Source: Bacillota bacterium
GTDB lineage: Bacteria; Bacillota; Sulfobacillia; Sulfobacillales; Sulfobacillaceae
Reading direction: 5' to 3'
Assembly: GCA_021841025.1 (NCBI GenBank)
Contig: JAKBWA010000064.1
Location: forward strand, 1 to 64,000
DNA length: 64,000 bases
Part shown: piece by piece, positions 8,976 through 17,224 of the stretch
Layout: every line of letters starts with the position of its first letter
How positions within the stretch are numbered: position 1 is the stretch's first letter
Made by a program: the position numbers and the translations under genes
The notes under the pieces: model-generated
Database searches by the model: none
The model's input: the letters and a program-made list of their open reading frames with translations, nothing else
What the model was told of the DNA's origin: nothing

Positions 8976-9377
8976 TCACACAAACAATCTTTTGTACTCA
9001 ATTTTCATGCAACGGTCTTCAACAAAACGAATCCCGCCCGTTTCCGCAATGGACCGCGCCCCTTCATTGTTTATTCCCAGTTGCAGCCACAAAACTTTGG
9101 CTCCAATCCTTACTGCGCTTTCAGCAACGCCGGGCGTATCCTCAGAACGGCGAAATACATCTACAACGTCAACAGGGAATGGAATATCTTCCAGACGTGC
9201 GTAGACCTTTTCTCCAAGGATACTGTCGGCTTGAGGATGCACCGGGATAATATGGTAACCGTGTTCTTGAAGAAATTTTGCCACATCATAACTCGCTCGA
9301 TCCGTTTTTGGGGATAGTCCGACAACTGCCACATGATGATATTGACGTAAAATTTGGCGAATTTCGGCGTCATCCAT
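8976..9377 (-). CDS. CoA-binding domain protein (YccU/CoA_binding_2 type)
   Basis: A small Rossmann-fold protein of the succinyl-CoA-synthetase-like CoA-binding family: 'VAVVGLSPKTDRASYDVAKF', 'YHIIPVHPQADSILGEKVY', 'PVDVVDVFRRSEDTPGVAE' and 'LWLQLGINNEGA' are its typical blocks. The biochemical role of the family is not known. The ORF track begins 11 codons earlier, but ATG at 9377 has AGGAGG seven bases upstream, so I start there (133 aa). It lies 11 bp after ilvE on the same strand and is probably cotranscribed with it. Confidence 0.9.
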   Translation of the reverse strand: MDDAEIRQILRQYHHVAVVGLSPKTDRASYDVAKFLQEHGYHIIPVHPQADSILGEKVYARLEDIPFPVDVVDVFRRSEDTPGVAESAVRIGAKVLWLQLGINNEGARSIAETGGIRFVEDRCMKIEYKRLFV

Positions 9378-9388
9378 TATGATTCCTC

Positions 9389-10294
9389 CTATTTTACGAC
9401 AGTCAGCCAATCGAGATATTCGGGAATCTGGCCTCTCACCGCTTGATGATAACGAGACTGAATGCGCCCAGTTACCGGCCCGATCACTCCTTGACCAACG
9501 TTGCGGTGATCAATTCGGGTTACTGGTGATATCTGAACACCTGTCCCAGCCAAAAAAAGTTCGTCACAGACGTAAAGTTCAGAACGGTCAATGGGCCGAA
9601 CAGATACCTGTAATCCAATATCCTGAGCCAAATGCATAATGCTATCCCGCGTGATTCCTTCTAGAATATTGTCGGTGACAGCCGGGGTAATGAGGGTTCC
9701 ATCCCGCAACATAAACAAGTTGGCTGCACTTCCCTCGGCAACATGTCCACCTTCCGTCAAGAATATCGCATCATCAAATCCGGCTAGATGCGCATCGGTA
9801 ACCGCTAAAGCGGTATTGACATAAGAACCGGTAACCTTGGCCCTGGATGGAATAGCGTTATCCTCCAGTCTGCGCCATGATGAAACCATCACATGAATCC
9901 CGTTAGTGGGAAGATAGTCTCCCATGGGTAGTGCAAACACGGCAAATTCATCGTGAATTCCCTCCAATGTCACTTTTATCACGGGATCTGCCTTAAACGC
10001 CAAAGGGCGGATGTAAACATCCTGATGAAAGTTTTGCCGGCTAAGCAGTTCTATCGTTAGAGTGATCAGTTGCTCAACACTATATCCGAGGTCAATTCGC
10101 ATAACTGAACAGGATCGCACAAATCGTTCGTAGTGCTCCCGCAGTTTTAAAATATAGAGTTTGTCTTGTTCCTCATTGTAATACGCCCGAATTCCTTCAA
10201 AACATCCGGTGCCATAATTCAATGCATGAGTTGCTACCGAAACCGTGGCCTGCTCTAAAGGCACGAATTCTTTTTTAAAATATGCTAAAGACAC
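9389..10294 (-). CDS. ilvE: branched-chain amino acid aminotransferase
   Basis: A fold-type IV PLP enzyme that interconverts Leu/Ile/Val and their 2-oxo acids using glutamate. The sequence shows 'THALNYGTGCFEGIRAY', the PLP lysine in 'SRAKVTGSYVN' (K153), 'EGSAANLFMLRDG' and 'ILEGITRDSI'. Length (301 aa) is normal. GAGGAGG stands ahead of the ATG. No T-box element (AGGGTGG..CCGCG) was seen in the 700 bases upstream, so regulation is unknown. First gene of a probable two-gene unit with the CoA-binding protein. Confidence 0.95.
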   Translation of the reverse strand: MSLAYFKKEFVPLEQATVSVATHALNYGTGCFEGIRAYYNEEQDKLYILKLREHYERFVRSCSVMRIDLGYSVEQLITLTIELLSRQNFHQDVYIRPLAFKADPVIKVTLEGIHDEFAVFALPMGDYLPTNGIHVMVSSWRRLEDNAIPSRAKVTGSYVNTALAVTDAHLAGFDDAIFLTEGGHVAEGSAANLFMLRDGTLITPAVTDNILEGITRDSIMHLAQDIGLQVSVRPIDRSELYVCDELFLAGTGVQISPVTRIDHRNVGQGVIGPVTGRIQSRYHQAVRGQIPEYLDWLTVVK

Positions 10295-11081
10295 ATTATG
10301 TTCCTCCTCACATTTTTAAGAAGACCATCATCTAACTTTTATACGACTGAAGCGACTGAGACCTATGCATTCCGAAAAACCGACTATCGTGATCTGAATC
10401 CCTACGGACTCGTTCATCAAGAACCTTGTGATTCGTTTATCTACGGTCTTGATCAAAGCTTGAAGACGGATTTCTTTTCGTGCTGGCTCCAAACGGAACA
10501 ATTCCAATCAAATAAATCGGTATCCCTTAATCAATGGGAAAATCTGCCCATCACGGCAACGTGACTTTCTGTGCCACGCGAACAAGGATCAAATCCATGC
10601 GACTAGCCATCCAGATAATTCGTTGACGGATACTTATTGCGCTCTTCACAACCTGACTGTTCGAATCGTCGGGTAAACTGTGTCTGTCACACCAAACAAT
10701 ATGCGAGAACAGAGTTGGCTTTGGAAAGATTTCTCTGGTCCCGCCGCAGTACCGTACTCACAGTCCACATGCTTAAGACCTTTAATCTGATTACGTGGGC
10801 TCAGATACAGTAGAACTACCTTGCTTCTACACTAACAGATAGCTAGCCACTTGAGACGAGCGCAACTTTTTGCCTCACGGAACACGGCTTGTATCCTACC
10901 GATTATTTATAATAACAGGAAGTTCTCTATTCTGGGAACTCAACTCTTGACGTAGCTATTTTTATGGTTTTTTTCTGTTCTTCTGGCATTAGGATTTCTT
11001 GCCCCATTTTGATATTATGAAGGTATCATCGGCGTAATAGGGTGTTGCGAATGTACAATGAAGAAAGGAGCGCCGCGTCTT
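10295..11081. other. gene-poor intergenic region
   Basis: The only tracked ORF (10298-10564, plus) starts inside the ilvE ribosome binding region and shows no family features. On the minus strand a broken protein-like reading around 10560-10790 ('SMWTVSTVLRRDQRNLSKAN' and, after a TGA, 'QTQFTRRFEQSGCEERNKYP') hints at a decayed gene I cannot name. No RNA gene was recognised. Confidence 0.35.
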
Positions 11082-11693
11082 ATGTCCAAGAAGCCTATTT
11101 CGTTCAAAAGCCAAAGCCGTCGCCGGCGGATGGAAAAACAGTATCGACCGCGCGTGCGCAAGCAAGTCCATGAATGGGACGATCTTGTTGACTACTGGCG
11201 TCTTTTTATCCGCAATCCATTCCAATTAGCAGGGCGAGCAGTGTGGACAGAGCGTATGCTGTGGAGCAACGCCATTGTGGCGGGTTTGCTTGCGGCGCTC
11301 CAGATATTTATTGTGGCGGGTTTTCACCTCCTGACCCTATTAAGTGCTACGATCGATACACTATTTGACGCGTTTCTTTTTTACTATGCTTTAAGCTGGC
11401 TTATCGTATGGGTCGTTAACCGCACTGAGCCGAGCCAACGACGTTACGACGTGGACATATTGCGCAGACAAGCTATCGTCTATTCAGGATGGCTTGTCAT
11501 TGGCGTATTGGCTCGGTGGATACCATTTCCATATGTCCCCGACCTCATAGGTCTGGTAGTTGTCGTGTTAGGAATACGGGCTGTTCGTTGGCTTTATAAC
11601 GTGACTTGGGTCCGGGCGGCAGTCAGTGTTCTCAGCGGTTCGGTAACCATTTGGGTCTTAATCGGAATTCTTAACCGAATATCAGGACTATAG
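11082..11693 (+). CDS. hypothetical membrane protein
   Basis: About 203 residues with a very basic N-terminal segment ('KSQSRRRRMEKQYRPRVRKQ') followed by four or five membrane helices (roughly from 'AIVAGLLAALQIFIVAGFHLL' to 'VLSGSVTIWVLIGIL'). I do not recognise the family. ATG at 11082 is preferred over 11058 because AAAGGAG lies 11 bases before it. It precedes the GT4 gene on the same strand by 82 bp. The 78-aa minus-strand ORF over its start is a shadow. Confidence 0.7.
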   Translation: MSKKPISFKSQSRRRRMEKQYRPRVRKQVHEWDDLVDYWRLFIRNPFQLAGRAVWTERMLWSNAIVAGLLAALQIFIVAGFHLLTLLSATIDTLFDAFLFYYALSWLIVWVVNRTEPSQRRYDVDILRRQAIVYSGWLVIGVLARWIPFPYVPDLIGLVVVVLGIRAVRWLYNVTWVRAAVSVLSGSVTIWVLIGILNRISGL

Positions 11694-11775
11694 TTTTGAC
11701 ACAATGGTCCCTGAACTCACAAAGATTCTTCTTCTATCCCAATAGTGTCGTCAATTTTGAGGGGGCCAATTTTTA

Positions 11776-12843
11776 ATGAATATCGCCATTGTCAGCCGAA
11801 AATTATCCGGCCGCGGTGGCATGGAAACCGTCATCCAGACCCTGGGTCAAGTTGCCCAGGCTAAAAATATACCGCTAGCCCTCTGGGCCATGGGACAACT
11901 GGAAAACGACGAGTGGCTCCGGGGCATTCCCTTTCAATTTTCAAAAATTGACCAGGGAACCGGACGCCGACTGCAACTCAAGGCCAAACTTCCTTTTTAT
12001 ATTGTAGCGCTGGCTCGCTTGTTACGCCGAAGCCAAGTCGACACACTGTTAATAACTGATCCGATATTCGCCGAAGCTGCTTATAGAGCTCGCTATTTAA
12101 CCAATCGGAGAATCCGGATTCTTTCATGGCTCCACTTTTCTCTCGACAAACTGGCTAATGTTCCAAGTTTAGCAAAAGCCGATGGGCACCTAGCCATTTC
12201 GCAAGGGATCAAGCGGCAACTGGAGGCCATAAATATCACGACCCCTATCCATGTTGTCCATAATCCTCTGTCCTACAATTTCAATCCGGCACGAATTCAA
12301 CCTTCCACTCCCGGGCTCCTCTTATACGTCGGCCGATTGAACAATCGCCAAAAGCGGCTTGACGTTTTATTCCATGCGCTCTCACAAATTAACGATTCAT
12401 GGCAATTAGACATTGCGGGTGACGGTCCGGATTCGGCATGGTTGCAAAACATGACTCACGAACTTGGCATCAACGGCAAAGTCGCATTTAAGGGATGGCA
12501 ACCCGATCCTTGGGGACATTTTCAACCGTCCGCTTTGGTACTCACTTCTGATTTCGAAGGGTTTCCGATGGTTCTCGTTGAAGCCTTGGCACGCGGAATT
12601 CCCGTTATATCGACTAATTGCCCCACCGGTCCAGAAGATATTGTGGAAAACCACAAGAACGGCCTATTAGCGGAAGCCGGATCAGTCGCGTCTGTGCGGG
12701 ACGCTGTGCGAGTGGCTTTGGAACAAGAATGGCCGTGGGAGTGGACTCCGCAAGCAATTCAACACAACGCCCTCAAACACTATAATGCATCAGGTGTTTT
12801 CGACCATATGTCCACGGCCATTCAATCTATTCCTGTGAGGTGA
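11776..12843 (+). CDS. GT4-family glycosyltransferase (WaaB-like)
   Basis: A GT-B fold retaining glycosyltransferase. N-terminal 'MNIAIVSRKLSGRGGMETVI' is the usual acceptor-domain glycine-rich start. The C-terminal half has the nucleotide-sugar site 'YVGRLNNRQKRLDVLFHAL', 'IAGDGPDSAWL' and the E-x7-E block 'EGFPMVLVEALARGIPVIST'. The last block with 'NCPTGPEDIV' resembles enzymes that add galactose or glucose to cell-surface glycans; the exact sugar is unknown. GGGGG stands before the ATG. Its 3' end overlaps that of convergent galE by 17 bp. Confidence 0.88.
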   Translation: MNIAIVSRKLSGRGGMETVIQTLGQVAQAKNIPLALWAMGQLENDEWLRGIPFQFSKIDQGTGRRLQLKAKLPFYIVALARLLRRSQVDTLLITDPIFAEAAYRARYLTNRRIRILSWLHFSLDKLANVPSLAKADGHLAISQGIKRQLEAINITTPIHVVHNPLSYNFNPARIQPSTPGLLLYVGRLNNRQKRLDVLFHALSQINDSWQLDIAGDGPDSAWLQNMTHELGINGKVAFKGWQPDPWGHFQPSALVLTSDFEGFPMVLVEALARGIPVISTNCPTGPEDIVENHKNGLLAEAGSVASVRDAVRVALEQEWPWEWTPQAIQHNALKHYNASGVFDHMSTAIQSIPVR

Positions 12844-13798
12844 AAAACCCCCAGGTATCGCAAATCATGCGGTCTATGTCCCGTGAGTAGTGCGGTTTGA
12901 ACCGTAACTCCGTTTCAGCTTTATGGATATCCGCGACTAAAACCGGAGGATCCCCCGCCCTTCTCGGGCTGCGGTGCGGATTAACGGGTAAGCCGGTAAC
13001 CCTGGCATATCCATCCATGACTTCCTGAACCGAATGCCCGTGACCAGAACCGACATTAAAGGCTTGAGAAATTCCTCCTTCTTGCAAATAATGAGCGGCT
13101 TGCAAATGAGCTTCTACCAGGTCATACATATGAATATAATCCCGAATGGCGGTCCCGTCCGGCGTCGGGTAATCTGTCCCATAGATTTCCGGTTGTTCAT
13201 TCCGAATTAGTGCCATGGCAATTCGAGGTAATAAATGAGTTTCCGGGTCATGCGATTCCATGACGCCTTCCACGCTTCCGGCGACATTAAAATAACGTAA
13301 GGCCACCCAGGGTTGAGCATAGGCTTTATCATACGAGCGCAATATTTCTTCAAATTGCCATTTACTGATTCCATAAGGACTTATGGGTGCCTTCACAGCC
13401 TCCTCGGGAATAGGTACCAATTCCGGGGTGCCATACACAGCAGCTGACGACGAGAAGATGATCGGAATCGACCCGTTCTCTCGTATGTAGTCCAGCATCG
13501 CCAAAGGGGCTATAAGATTCTCCTGAAAATATCGCGCTGGCTCCCGAACTGATTCCGACACAACAATTAAGCCAGCACAATGATATATTACGCTGATGTG
13601 ATAGGTCGCGTAAATTTTTTGCCAAATCTGCTTGTTTCCGATCGATCCCCGGAACAAAGGAATATCAGGCACTTGGCTGGGAATATCCCGGTAATCAAAG
13701 ATAACCGGGATTTCCCCGCGCTTCTTTAATACAGCGGCTAACGACTGCCCCACATACCCCAGTCCACCCGTAATCAAGGCGGCATCAGGCTTTGCCAT
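12827..13798 (-). CDS. galE: UDP-glucose 4-epimerase
   Basis: An extended short-chain dehydrogenase that interconverts UDP-glucose and UDP-galactose. It has the NAD-binding 'GGLGYVGQ' (11-18), 'HCAGLIVVSESVREP', the catalytic S-x24-Y-x3-K arrangement ('FSSSAAVYG', then 'PYGISK' with Y142 and K146), 'RYFNVAGS', 'IRDYIHMYDLVEAH' and 'FNVGSGHGHSV'. Length (323 aa) is typical. AGGGAGG precedes the ATG. The product would feed the neighbouring surface-glycan glycosyltransferases. Confidence 0.94.
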   Translation of the reverse strand: MAKPDAALITGGLGYVGQSLAAVLKKRGEIPVIFDYRDIPSQVPDIPLFRGSIGNKQIWQKIYATYHISVIYHCAGLIVVSESVREPARYFQENLIAPLAMLDYIRENGSIPIIFSSSAAVYGTPELVPIPEEAVKAPISPYGISKWQFEEILRSYDKAYAQPWVALRYFNVAGSVEGVMESHDPETHLLPRIAMALIRNEQPEIYGTDYPTPDGTAIRDYIHMYDLVEAHLQAAHYLQEGGISQAFNVGSGHGHSVQEVMDGYARVTGLPVNPHRSPRRAGDPPVLVADIHKAETELRFKPHYSRDIDRMICDTWGFFTSQE

Positions 13799-14019
13799 TT
13801 ATTGAAAATCCTCCCTCTCGTTTACTATGGCTATGGTATCACGCTTCTTCAGGTGAATCCACGATTTACGGTGCATCTTCCTTGATTGCGTGACACAACA
13901 GTGCCATTGAGGATGAAAACCACACTATGCTTTACTGCACCGTGACACAATTCTCGCGCCAGACTTTTCATAGGAAAAACACTCATCACAATGAGATCAA
14001 CAAGCTAAAGGAACAATAT

Positions 14020-15111
14020 CTACGGTGGGCTACGAAGTCGCGGGCTGGCAGAAAATGTCTCATCGCCATAGTTATATAACTGGTACCGGAGAGTTTCGGG
14101 AAGAGTAGGCAAGGCCTTATCCGCTAGCCCCAATAGTGATCCCGTGACGAGACAGCGCGTCAAGGGATCATACCCGTTCCGGGAGGACAGAAACAAAACA
14201 TCTGTCCACGTGGAGTGTCCCCATAGGATAGCGGCAATAATACCGGCAACATTGGGTACCACATGATCGGCCGGATAGTAATGACAGGACTCTGCGAGTT
14301 GAGCACTCCATAGAGTCCACGGTGTTCCTCGGTGAAATTCACTGAGCGTCCATTCGCCGATAACCCGCGTTTGACTGTACGGTGACAGACGACCAAGAGT
14401 TGTGCGAAAGGTCATGAAGAAATCCGGTCTCTCCGTTACCACAATGAGAGCACCGACCATGGACAGCCACGCACTAGCGGCCTTGGCCTCTCCGCGGTAG
14501 CCTGCGCCGTCGCGCCATGCCGCTGCGTTCGCCCGCCGCAGGCTTGCGGGTTGCAGTAATCCGCCCAGCACGGCACGCCTGAGCGCCCCCGTGCTCCTAC
14601 TAAAAATATCGACAGTCCAACAGTCTGTCGGTCGGCCGCCAAAAAGCACTTCCATGAGTGTTGCCTGACGATACTTGGGCATTACCGAGAATGGAGTGTC
14701 CCACTGGAGGTCATCGCGCTGCATAATGGCTAATGCCGTCGGCCAATCGGCATAGTGCAAAAGGAGACTGTCTTGGTTCCGAGACATGTGGGGCAGAGTT
14801 TCTCGGATGCCCGCTTCCGCCCCCAACCAGGCTTGACGATACCGGTGGTTGCCCCCCGGAATGACCACGTGCCGGTCATCCAAGTGCAATACGAGAGGTG
14901 GATTGGGATCATCTGCATATCTCCACTCGGAGCGTTTCGGTAAGGTTTGGAGTCGAGACCAAAATTCCTGGCCGTTCCACGCCGGGGACGTTGGTGCCCG
15001 GAGCCAGGATTGCGAGACTCCTTGTTGGAGATCGTATCCCCGGGCCCAACTTGTTTGCAACATATACCGATACAAGAATGCAAGGTTATTAGTTTTGTCA
15101 GCTAGGATCAT
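14020..15111 (-). CDS. orphan protein with ParB-like motif and degenerate ADP-ribosylglycohydrolase-like C-terminus
   Basis: A 363-residue protein I do not recognise as a whole. Around 75-100 'LHLDDRHVVIPGGNHRYRQA' resembles the ParB/Srx 'G-x-HR' box. Residues about 285-345 ('HVVPNVAGIIAAILWG', then 'SSRNGYDPLTRCLVTGSLLG') follow the C-terminal pattern of ADP-ribosylglycohydrolases, where 'GGDTDT' binds metal; here the motif is changed to 'NGYDPLT', so hydrolase activity is doubtful. These assignments are inference from motif shape. The gene is visibly GC-richer than its neighbours, especially at 14500-14620, suggesting transfer. AGG lies ten bases before the ATG. It is flanked by gaps on both sides. 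Confidence 0.6.
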   Translation of the reverse strand: MILADKTNNLAFLYRYMLQTSWARGYDLQQGVSQSWLRAPTSPAWNGQEFWSRLQTLPKRSEWRYADDPNPPLVLHLDDRHVVIPGGNHRYRQAWLGAEAGIRETLPHMSRNQDSLLLHYADWPTALAIMQRDDLQWDTPFSVMPKYRQATLMEVLFGGRPTDCWTVDIFSRSTGALRRAVLGGLLQPASLRRANAAAWRDGAGYRGEAKAASAWLSMVGALIVVTERPDFFMTFRTTLGRLSPYSQTRVIGEWTLSEFHRGTPWTLWSAQLAESCHYYPADHVVPNVAGIIAAILWGHSTWTDVLFLSSRNGYDPLTRCLVTGSLLGLADKALPTLPETLRYQLYNYGDETFSASPRLRSPP

Positions 15112-15486
15112 GGCCTTTTTCCTGTCGTATTCGCACAGTTTTCCCCCCTAACGAATCCATGGGTTGCTATCACGCTTTTACTAACCCTACTAGGGGGCGG
15201 GAAATCATCCCGCGACTATCAGTAACAGTATTACCATGGACAGAACTTCCGCAATAGACGTGATAAGACTTGAGGATCCCAGGCATCTGTCTGCCCGCCG
15301 CGATCCTCCGCTAGCCGCTCTCCCCAGGGGCCGTTTCGGTTAACCATGTTTTGGTTCCCCTGGGTTTCCGTAGTAAATCCCGCACAATTTTGCCACAATG
15401 CTTGTATTCCGTACATAATGACACAATCATGCCATCCCAAAGTCGATCTATGCCTAACACAACTCAGGGGCAATTTTTCAGAAGAA
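15112..15486. other. intergenic region with a hairpin
   Basis: No supported gene. An 80-aa minus-strand ORF (15231-15473) has no family features. A perfect 6-bp hairpin (GCGGGA/TCCCGC, 15197-15213) next to the palindrome CCCTACTAGGG lies upstream of the orphan gene and may be a terminator or binding site. Confidence 0.4.
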
Positions 15487-15963
15487 CTAACCGAAAACTT
15501 GACGGATAATCGTCAGGTCATCTTGATTCATCCGGGCCACAGGAATGTCAGTGAGATCCCACCATTTCAAGTCCAATAGTTCTTGCGGCTCCGGCACCAA
15601 CGCATCTCGTTGATCCGACCAGGTTACCTGGTAGTAAAACCGCAAGGAGTGAAATGGATGGCGGAAAAAAGTTATAAAGCTCTCGCGCATGCCGATCATG
15701 GTCTTTACTTGAATTCTCAAGCCCGTTTCCTCGAAGAATTCCCGAACCAATCCACCCTCCAATGATTCCCAAGGCTCGATGCCGCCACCCGGCAAATCCC
15801 ATTTCTCACTAAACTTCGATAAAGACAACAAAATTGTTCCATCGTGAATCAACAACCCATAAGCCCCCGGCCGAAACCGTACCTCCGTGGGCTCAAATTC
15901 ATGGATTCTACCAGACAAATCCGATATTCTCAGAGGTTCGTTAGGCGGATTAGGTTTTGGCAT
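15487..15963 (-). CDS. NUDIX hydrolase
   Basis: Hydrolyses nucleoside diphosphates linked to another moiety. The full Nudix box G-x5-E-x7-REUxEExGU is present ('GGIEPWESLEGGLVREFFEE', residues about 60-80) after an N-terminal 'FRPGAYGLLIHDGTILLSL'. The ORF track begins 51 codons earlier inside glcF. I start at ATG 15963, which has AGGGAGG six bases upstream and gives 158 aa, a normal length. This start overlaps the glcF stop by 14 bp, so translation is probably coupled. The substrate is not evident. Confidence 0.92.
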   Translation of the reverse strand: MPKPNPPNEPLRISDLSGRIHEFEPTEVRFRPGAYGLLIHDGTILLSLSKFSEKWDLPGGGIEPWESLEGGLVREFFEETGLRIQVKTMIGMRESFITFFRHPFHSLRFYYQVTWSDQRDALVPEPQELLDLKWWDLTDIPVARMNQDDLTIIRQVFG

Positions 15964-17182
15964 GAAGTTCCTCCCTCTGGGCATGTTTTTCTGCCTGTTG
16001 CGCAGTCTGCTCCAAATAGATAGCAATATGCTGTACAGCTTCAGTATTGCCATTTTGGCGTTGCATTCCTTGACGCATTTGTAAATGGCACCCGGGATTA
16101 TTGACAACAACCACATCAGGCGAAAGATCCTCTAATCGCTTCATTTTGCTATCTAAGATCCGTGAGGCCCATTGGGGATGTTCGATATTATAGACCCCGG
16201 CAGACCCACAACATCGGTCTTGTTCGGGATAGGCAATAAAGGTGTCCCCGTCAACCGCCTTAAGGAGCGCCACCGCATCTTCACCCGCATGCTCGACATT
16301 GACAAGATGACAGGAATTCTGCAAAACAACACGCCGCCCTGTGCCCTCCAAAGGGACTTGCAACGACACATCCTTAAAAACCGTTGCCCAGTCGCGCACA
16401 CGTTTGCTGAAAAGCCGGGCCCTATCTGCCCACTGTAGATCACCGTCTAAGAGCTCTCCATATTCCATGAGCATCGCTCCACAGCCCCCTGCCGTGTTTA
16501 CAATGAGAGATTCCGAGGCATATTCAAATGCTCGAATGTTACTACGGGCCATTGCTTTGGCTTCTTCAATATGTCCACTGTGCAAATGCAACGCCCCGCA
16601 ACATCCCTGTCCAGGGGGGCTGATTGTCGCAATCTGGCCACGCATTAAGAGATTTTTTGCTGCTTGGTTGACATCTGCAAACTGTGCCGACATCACACAC
16701 CCCTCAAAAAATTGCACAGAGTCTTTGGGAGTTTTGGTCATCGGCAATGAATCAATGTCATGCTCTTTATAACCCAGCAGCGAAATCAAGGATTTAACAG
16801 CACGAGGCTGCAGAACATGCTGAAGTCGTGAGGCAATCTGAATTGCCCTGCGCAAGCGAGACGGTCGTTTAACCAAAAACAATATTTGTTTCACAGCAAA
16901 AGAGACAGGACGCTTGCGTTTCTCCCTAAGAAGATTGCGGCCAGTCTCCAGCACTCGGTGATATCGCACTCCCGACGGGCACGCCATTTCACAGGCTCGG
17001 CAATCCAAGCAATATGTTAGTGATTCTTCGAGGCCCGGTCCCACCTCGATTTCTTCCCGAATTGCCGCCTCAACCATCGCAATTCGTCCTCTGGGCGAAT
17101 GCAGCTCGTTACTCGTCACCTGGTAGGTTGGACATGCGGGCAAACAAAATCCACACTTATTACAGTGTTCAATTTCTTCCAT
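15950..17182 (-). CDS. glcF: glycolate oxidase iron-sulfur subunit
   Basis: Electron-transfer subunit of membrane-associated glycolate/lactate oxidase. Two 4Fe-4S motifs stand at the N-terminus ('CNKCGFCLPACPTY', 7-20; 'CLDCRACEMACPSG', 58-71), followed by two CCG domains ('GCCGALHLHSGH', 'DRCCGSAGVYN') that bind further Fe-S or haem. 410 aa is normal. The ATG at 17182 has only a weak ribosome binding site 42 bp after the GlcDE stop, so coupling to the upstream gene is likely. Confidence 0.93.
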   Translation of the reverse strand: MEEIEHCNKCGFCLPACPTYQVTSNELHSPRGRIAMVEAAIREEIEVGPGLEESLTYCLDCRACEMACPSGVRYHRVLETGRNLLREKRKRPVSFAVKQILFLVKRPSRLRRAIQIASRLQHVLQPRAVKSLISLLGYKEHDIDSLPMTKTPKDSVQFFEGCVMSAQFADVNQAAKNLLMRGQIATISPPGQGCCGALHLHSGHIEEAKAMARSNIRAFEYASESLIVNTAGGCGAMLMEYGELLDGDLQWADRARLFSKRVRDWATVFKDVSLQVPLEGTGRRVVLQNSCHLVNVEHAGEDAVALLKAVDGDTFIAYPEQDRCCGSAGVYNIEHPQWASRILDSKMKRLEDLSPDVVVVNNPGCHLQMRQGMQRQNGNTEAVQHIAIYLEQTAQQAEKHAQREELHAKT

Positions 17183-17224
17183 GGCTACACGCCACGATGG
17201 CTGCGCACTTATAAGCCATACCCC

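Noticed and set aside
10660-10690. TGTTCGAATCGT as a tRNA T-loop
   Set aside because: No acceptor stem, anticodon arm or CCA-end pairing around it.
10295-10700. T-box leader for ilvE
   Set aside because: The conserved AGGGTGG..CCGCG element is absent on the minus strand.
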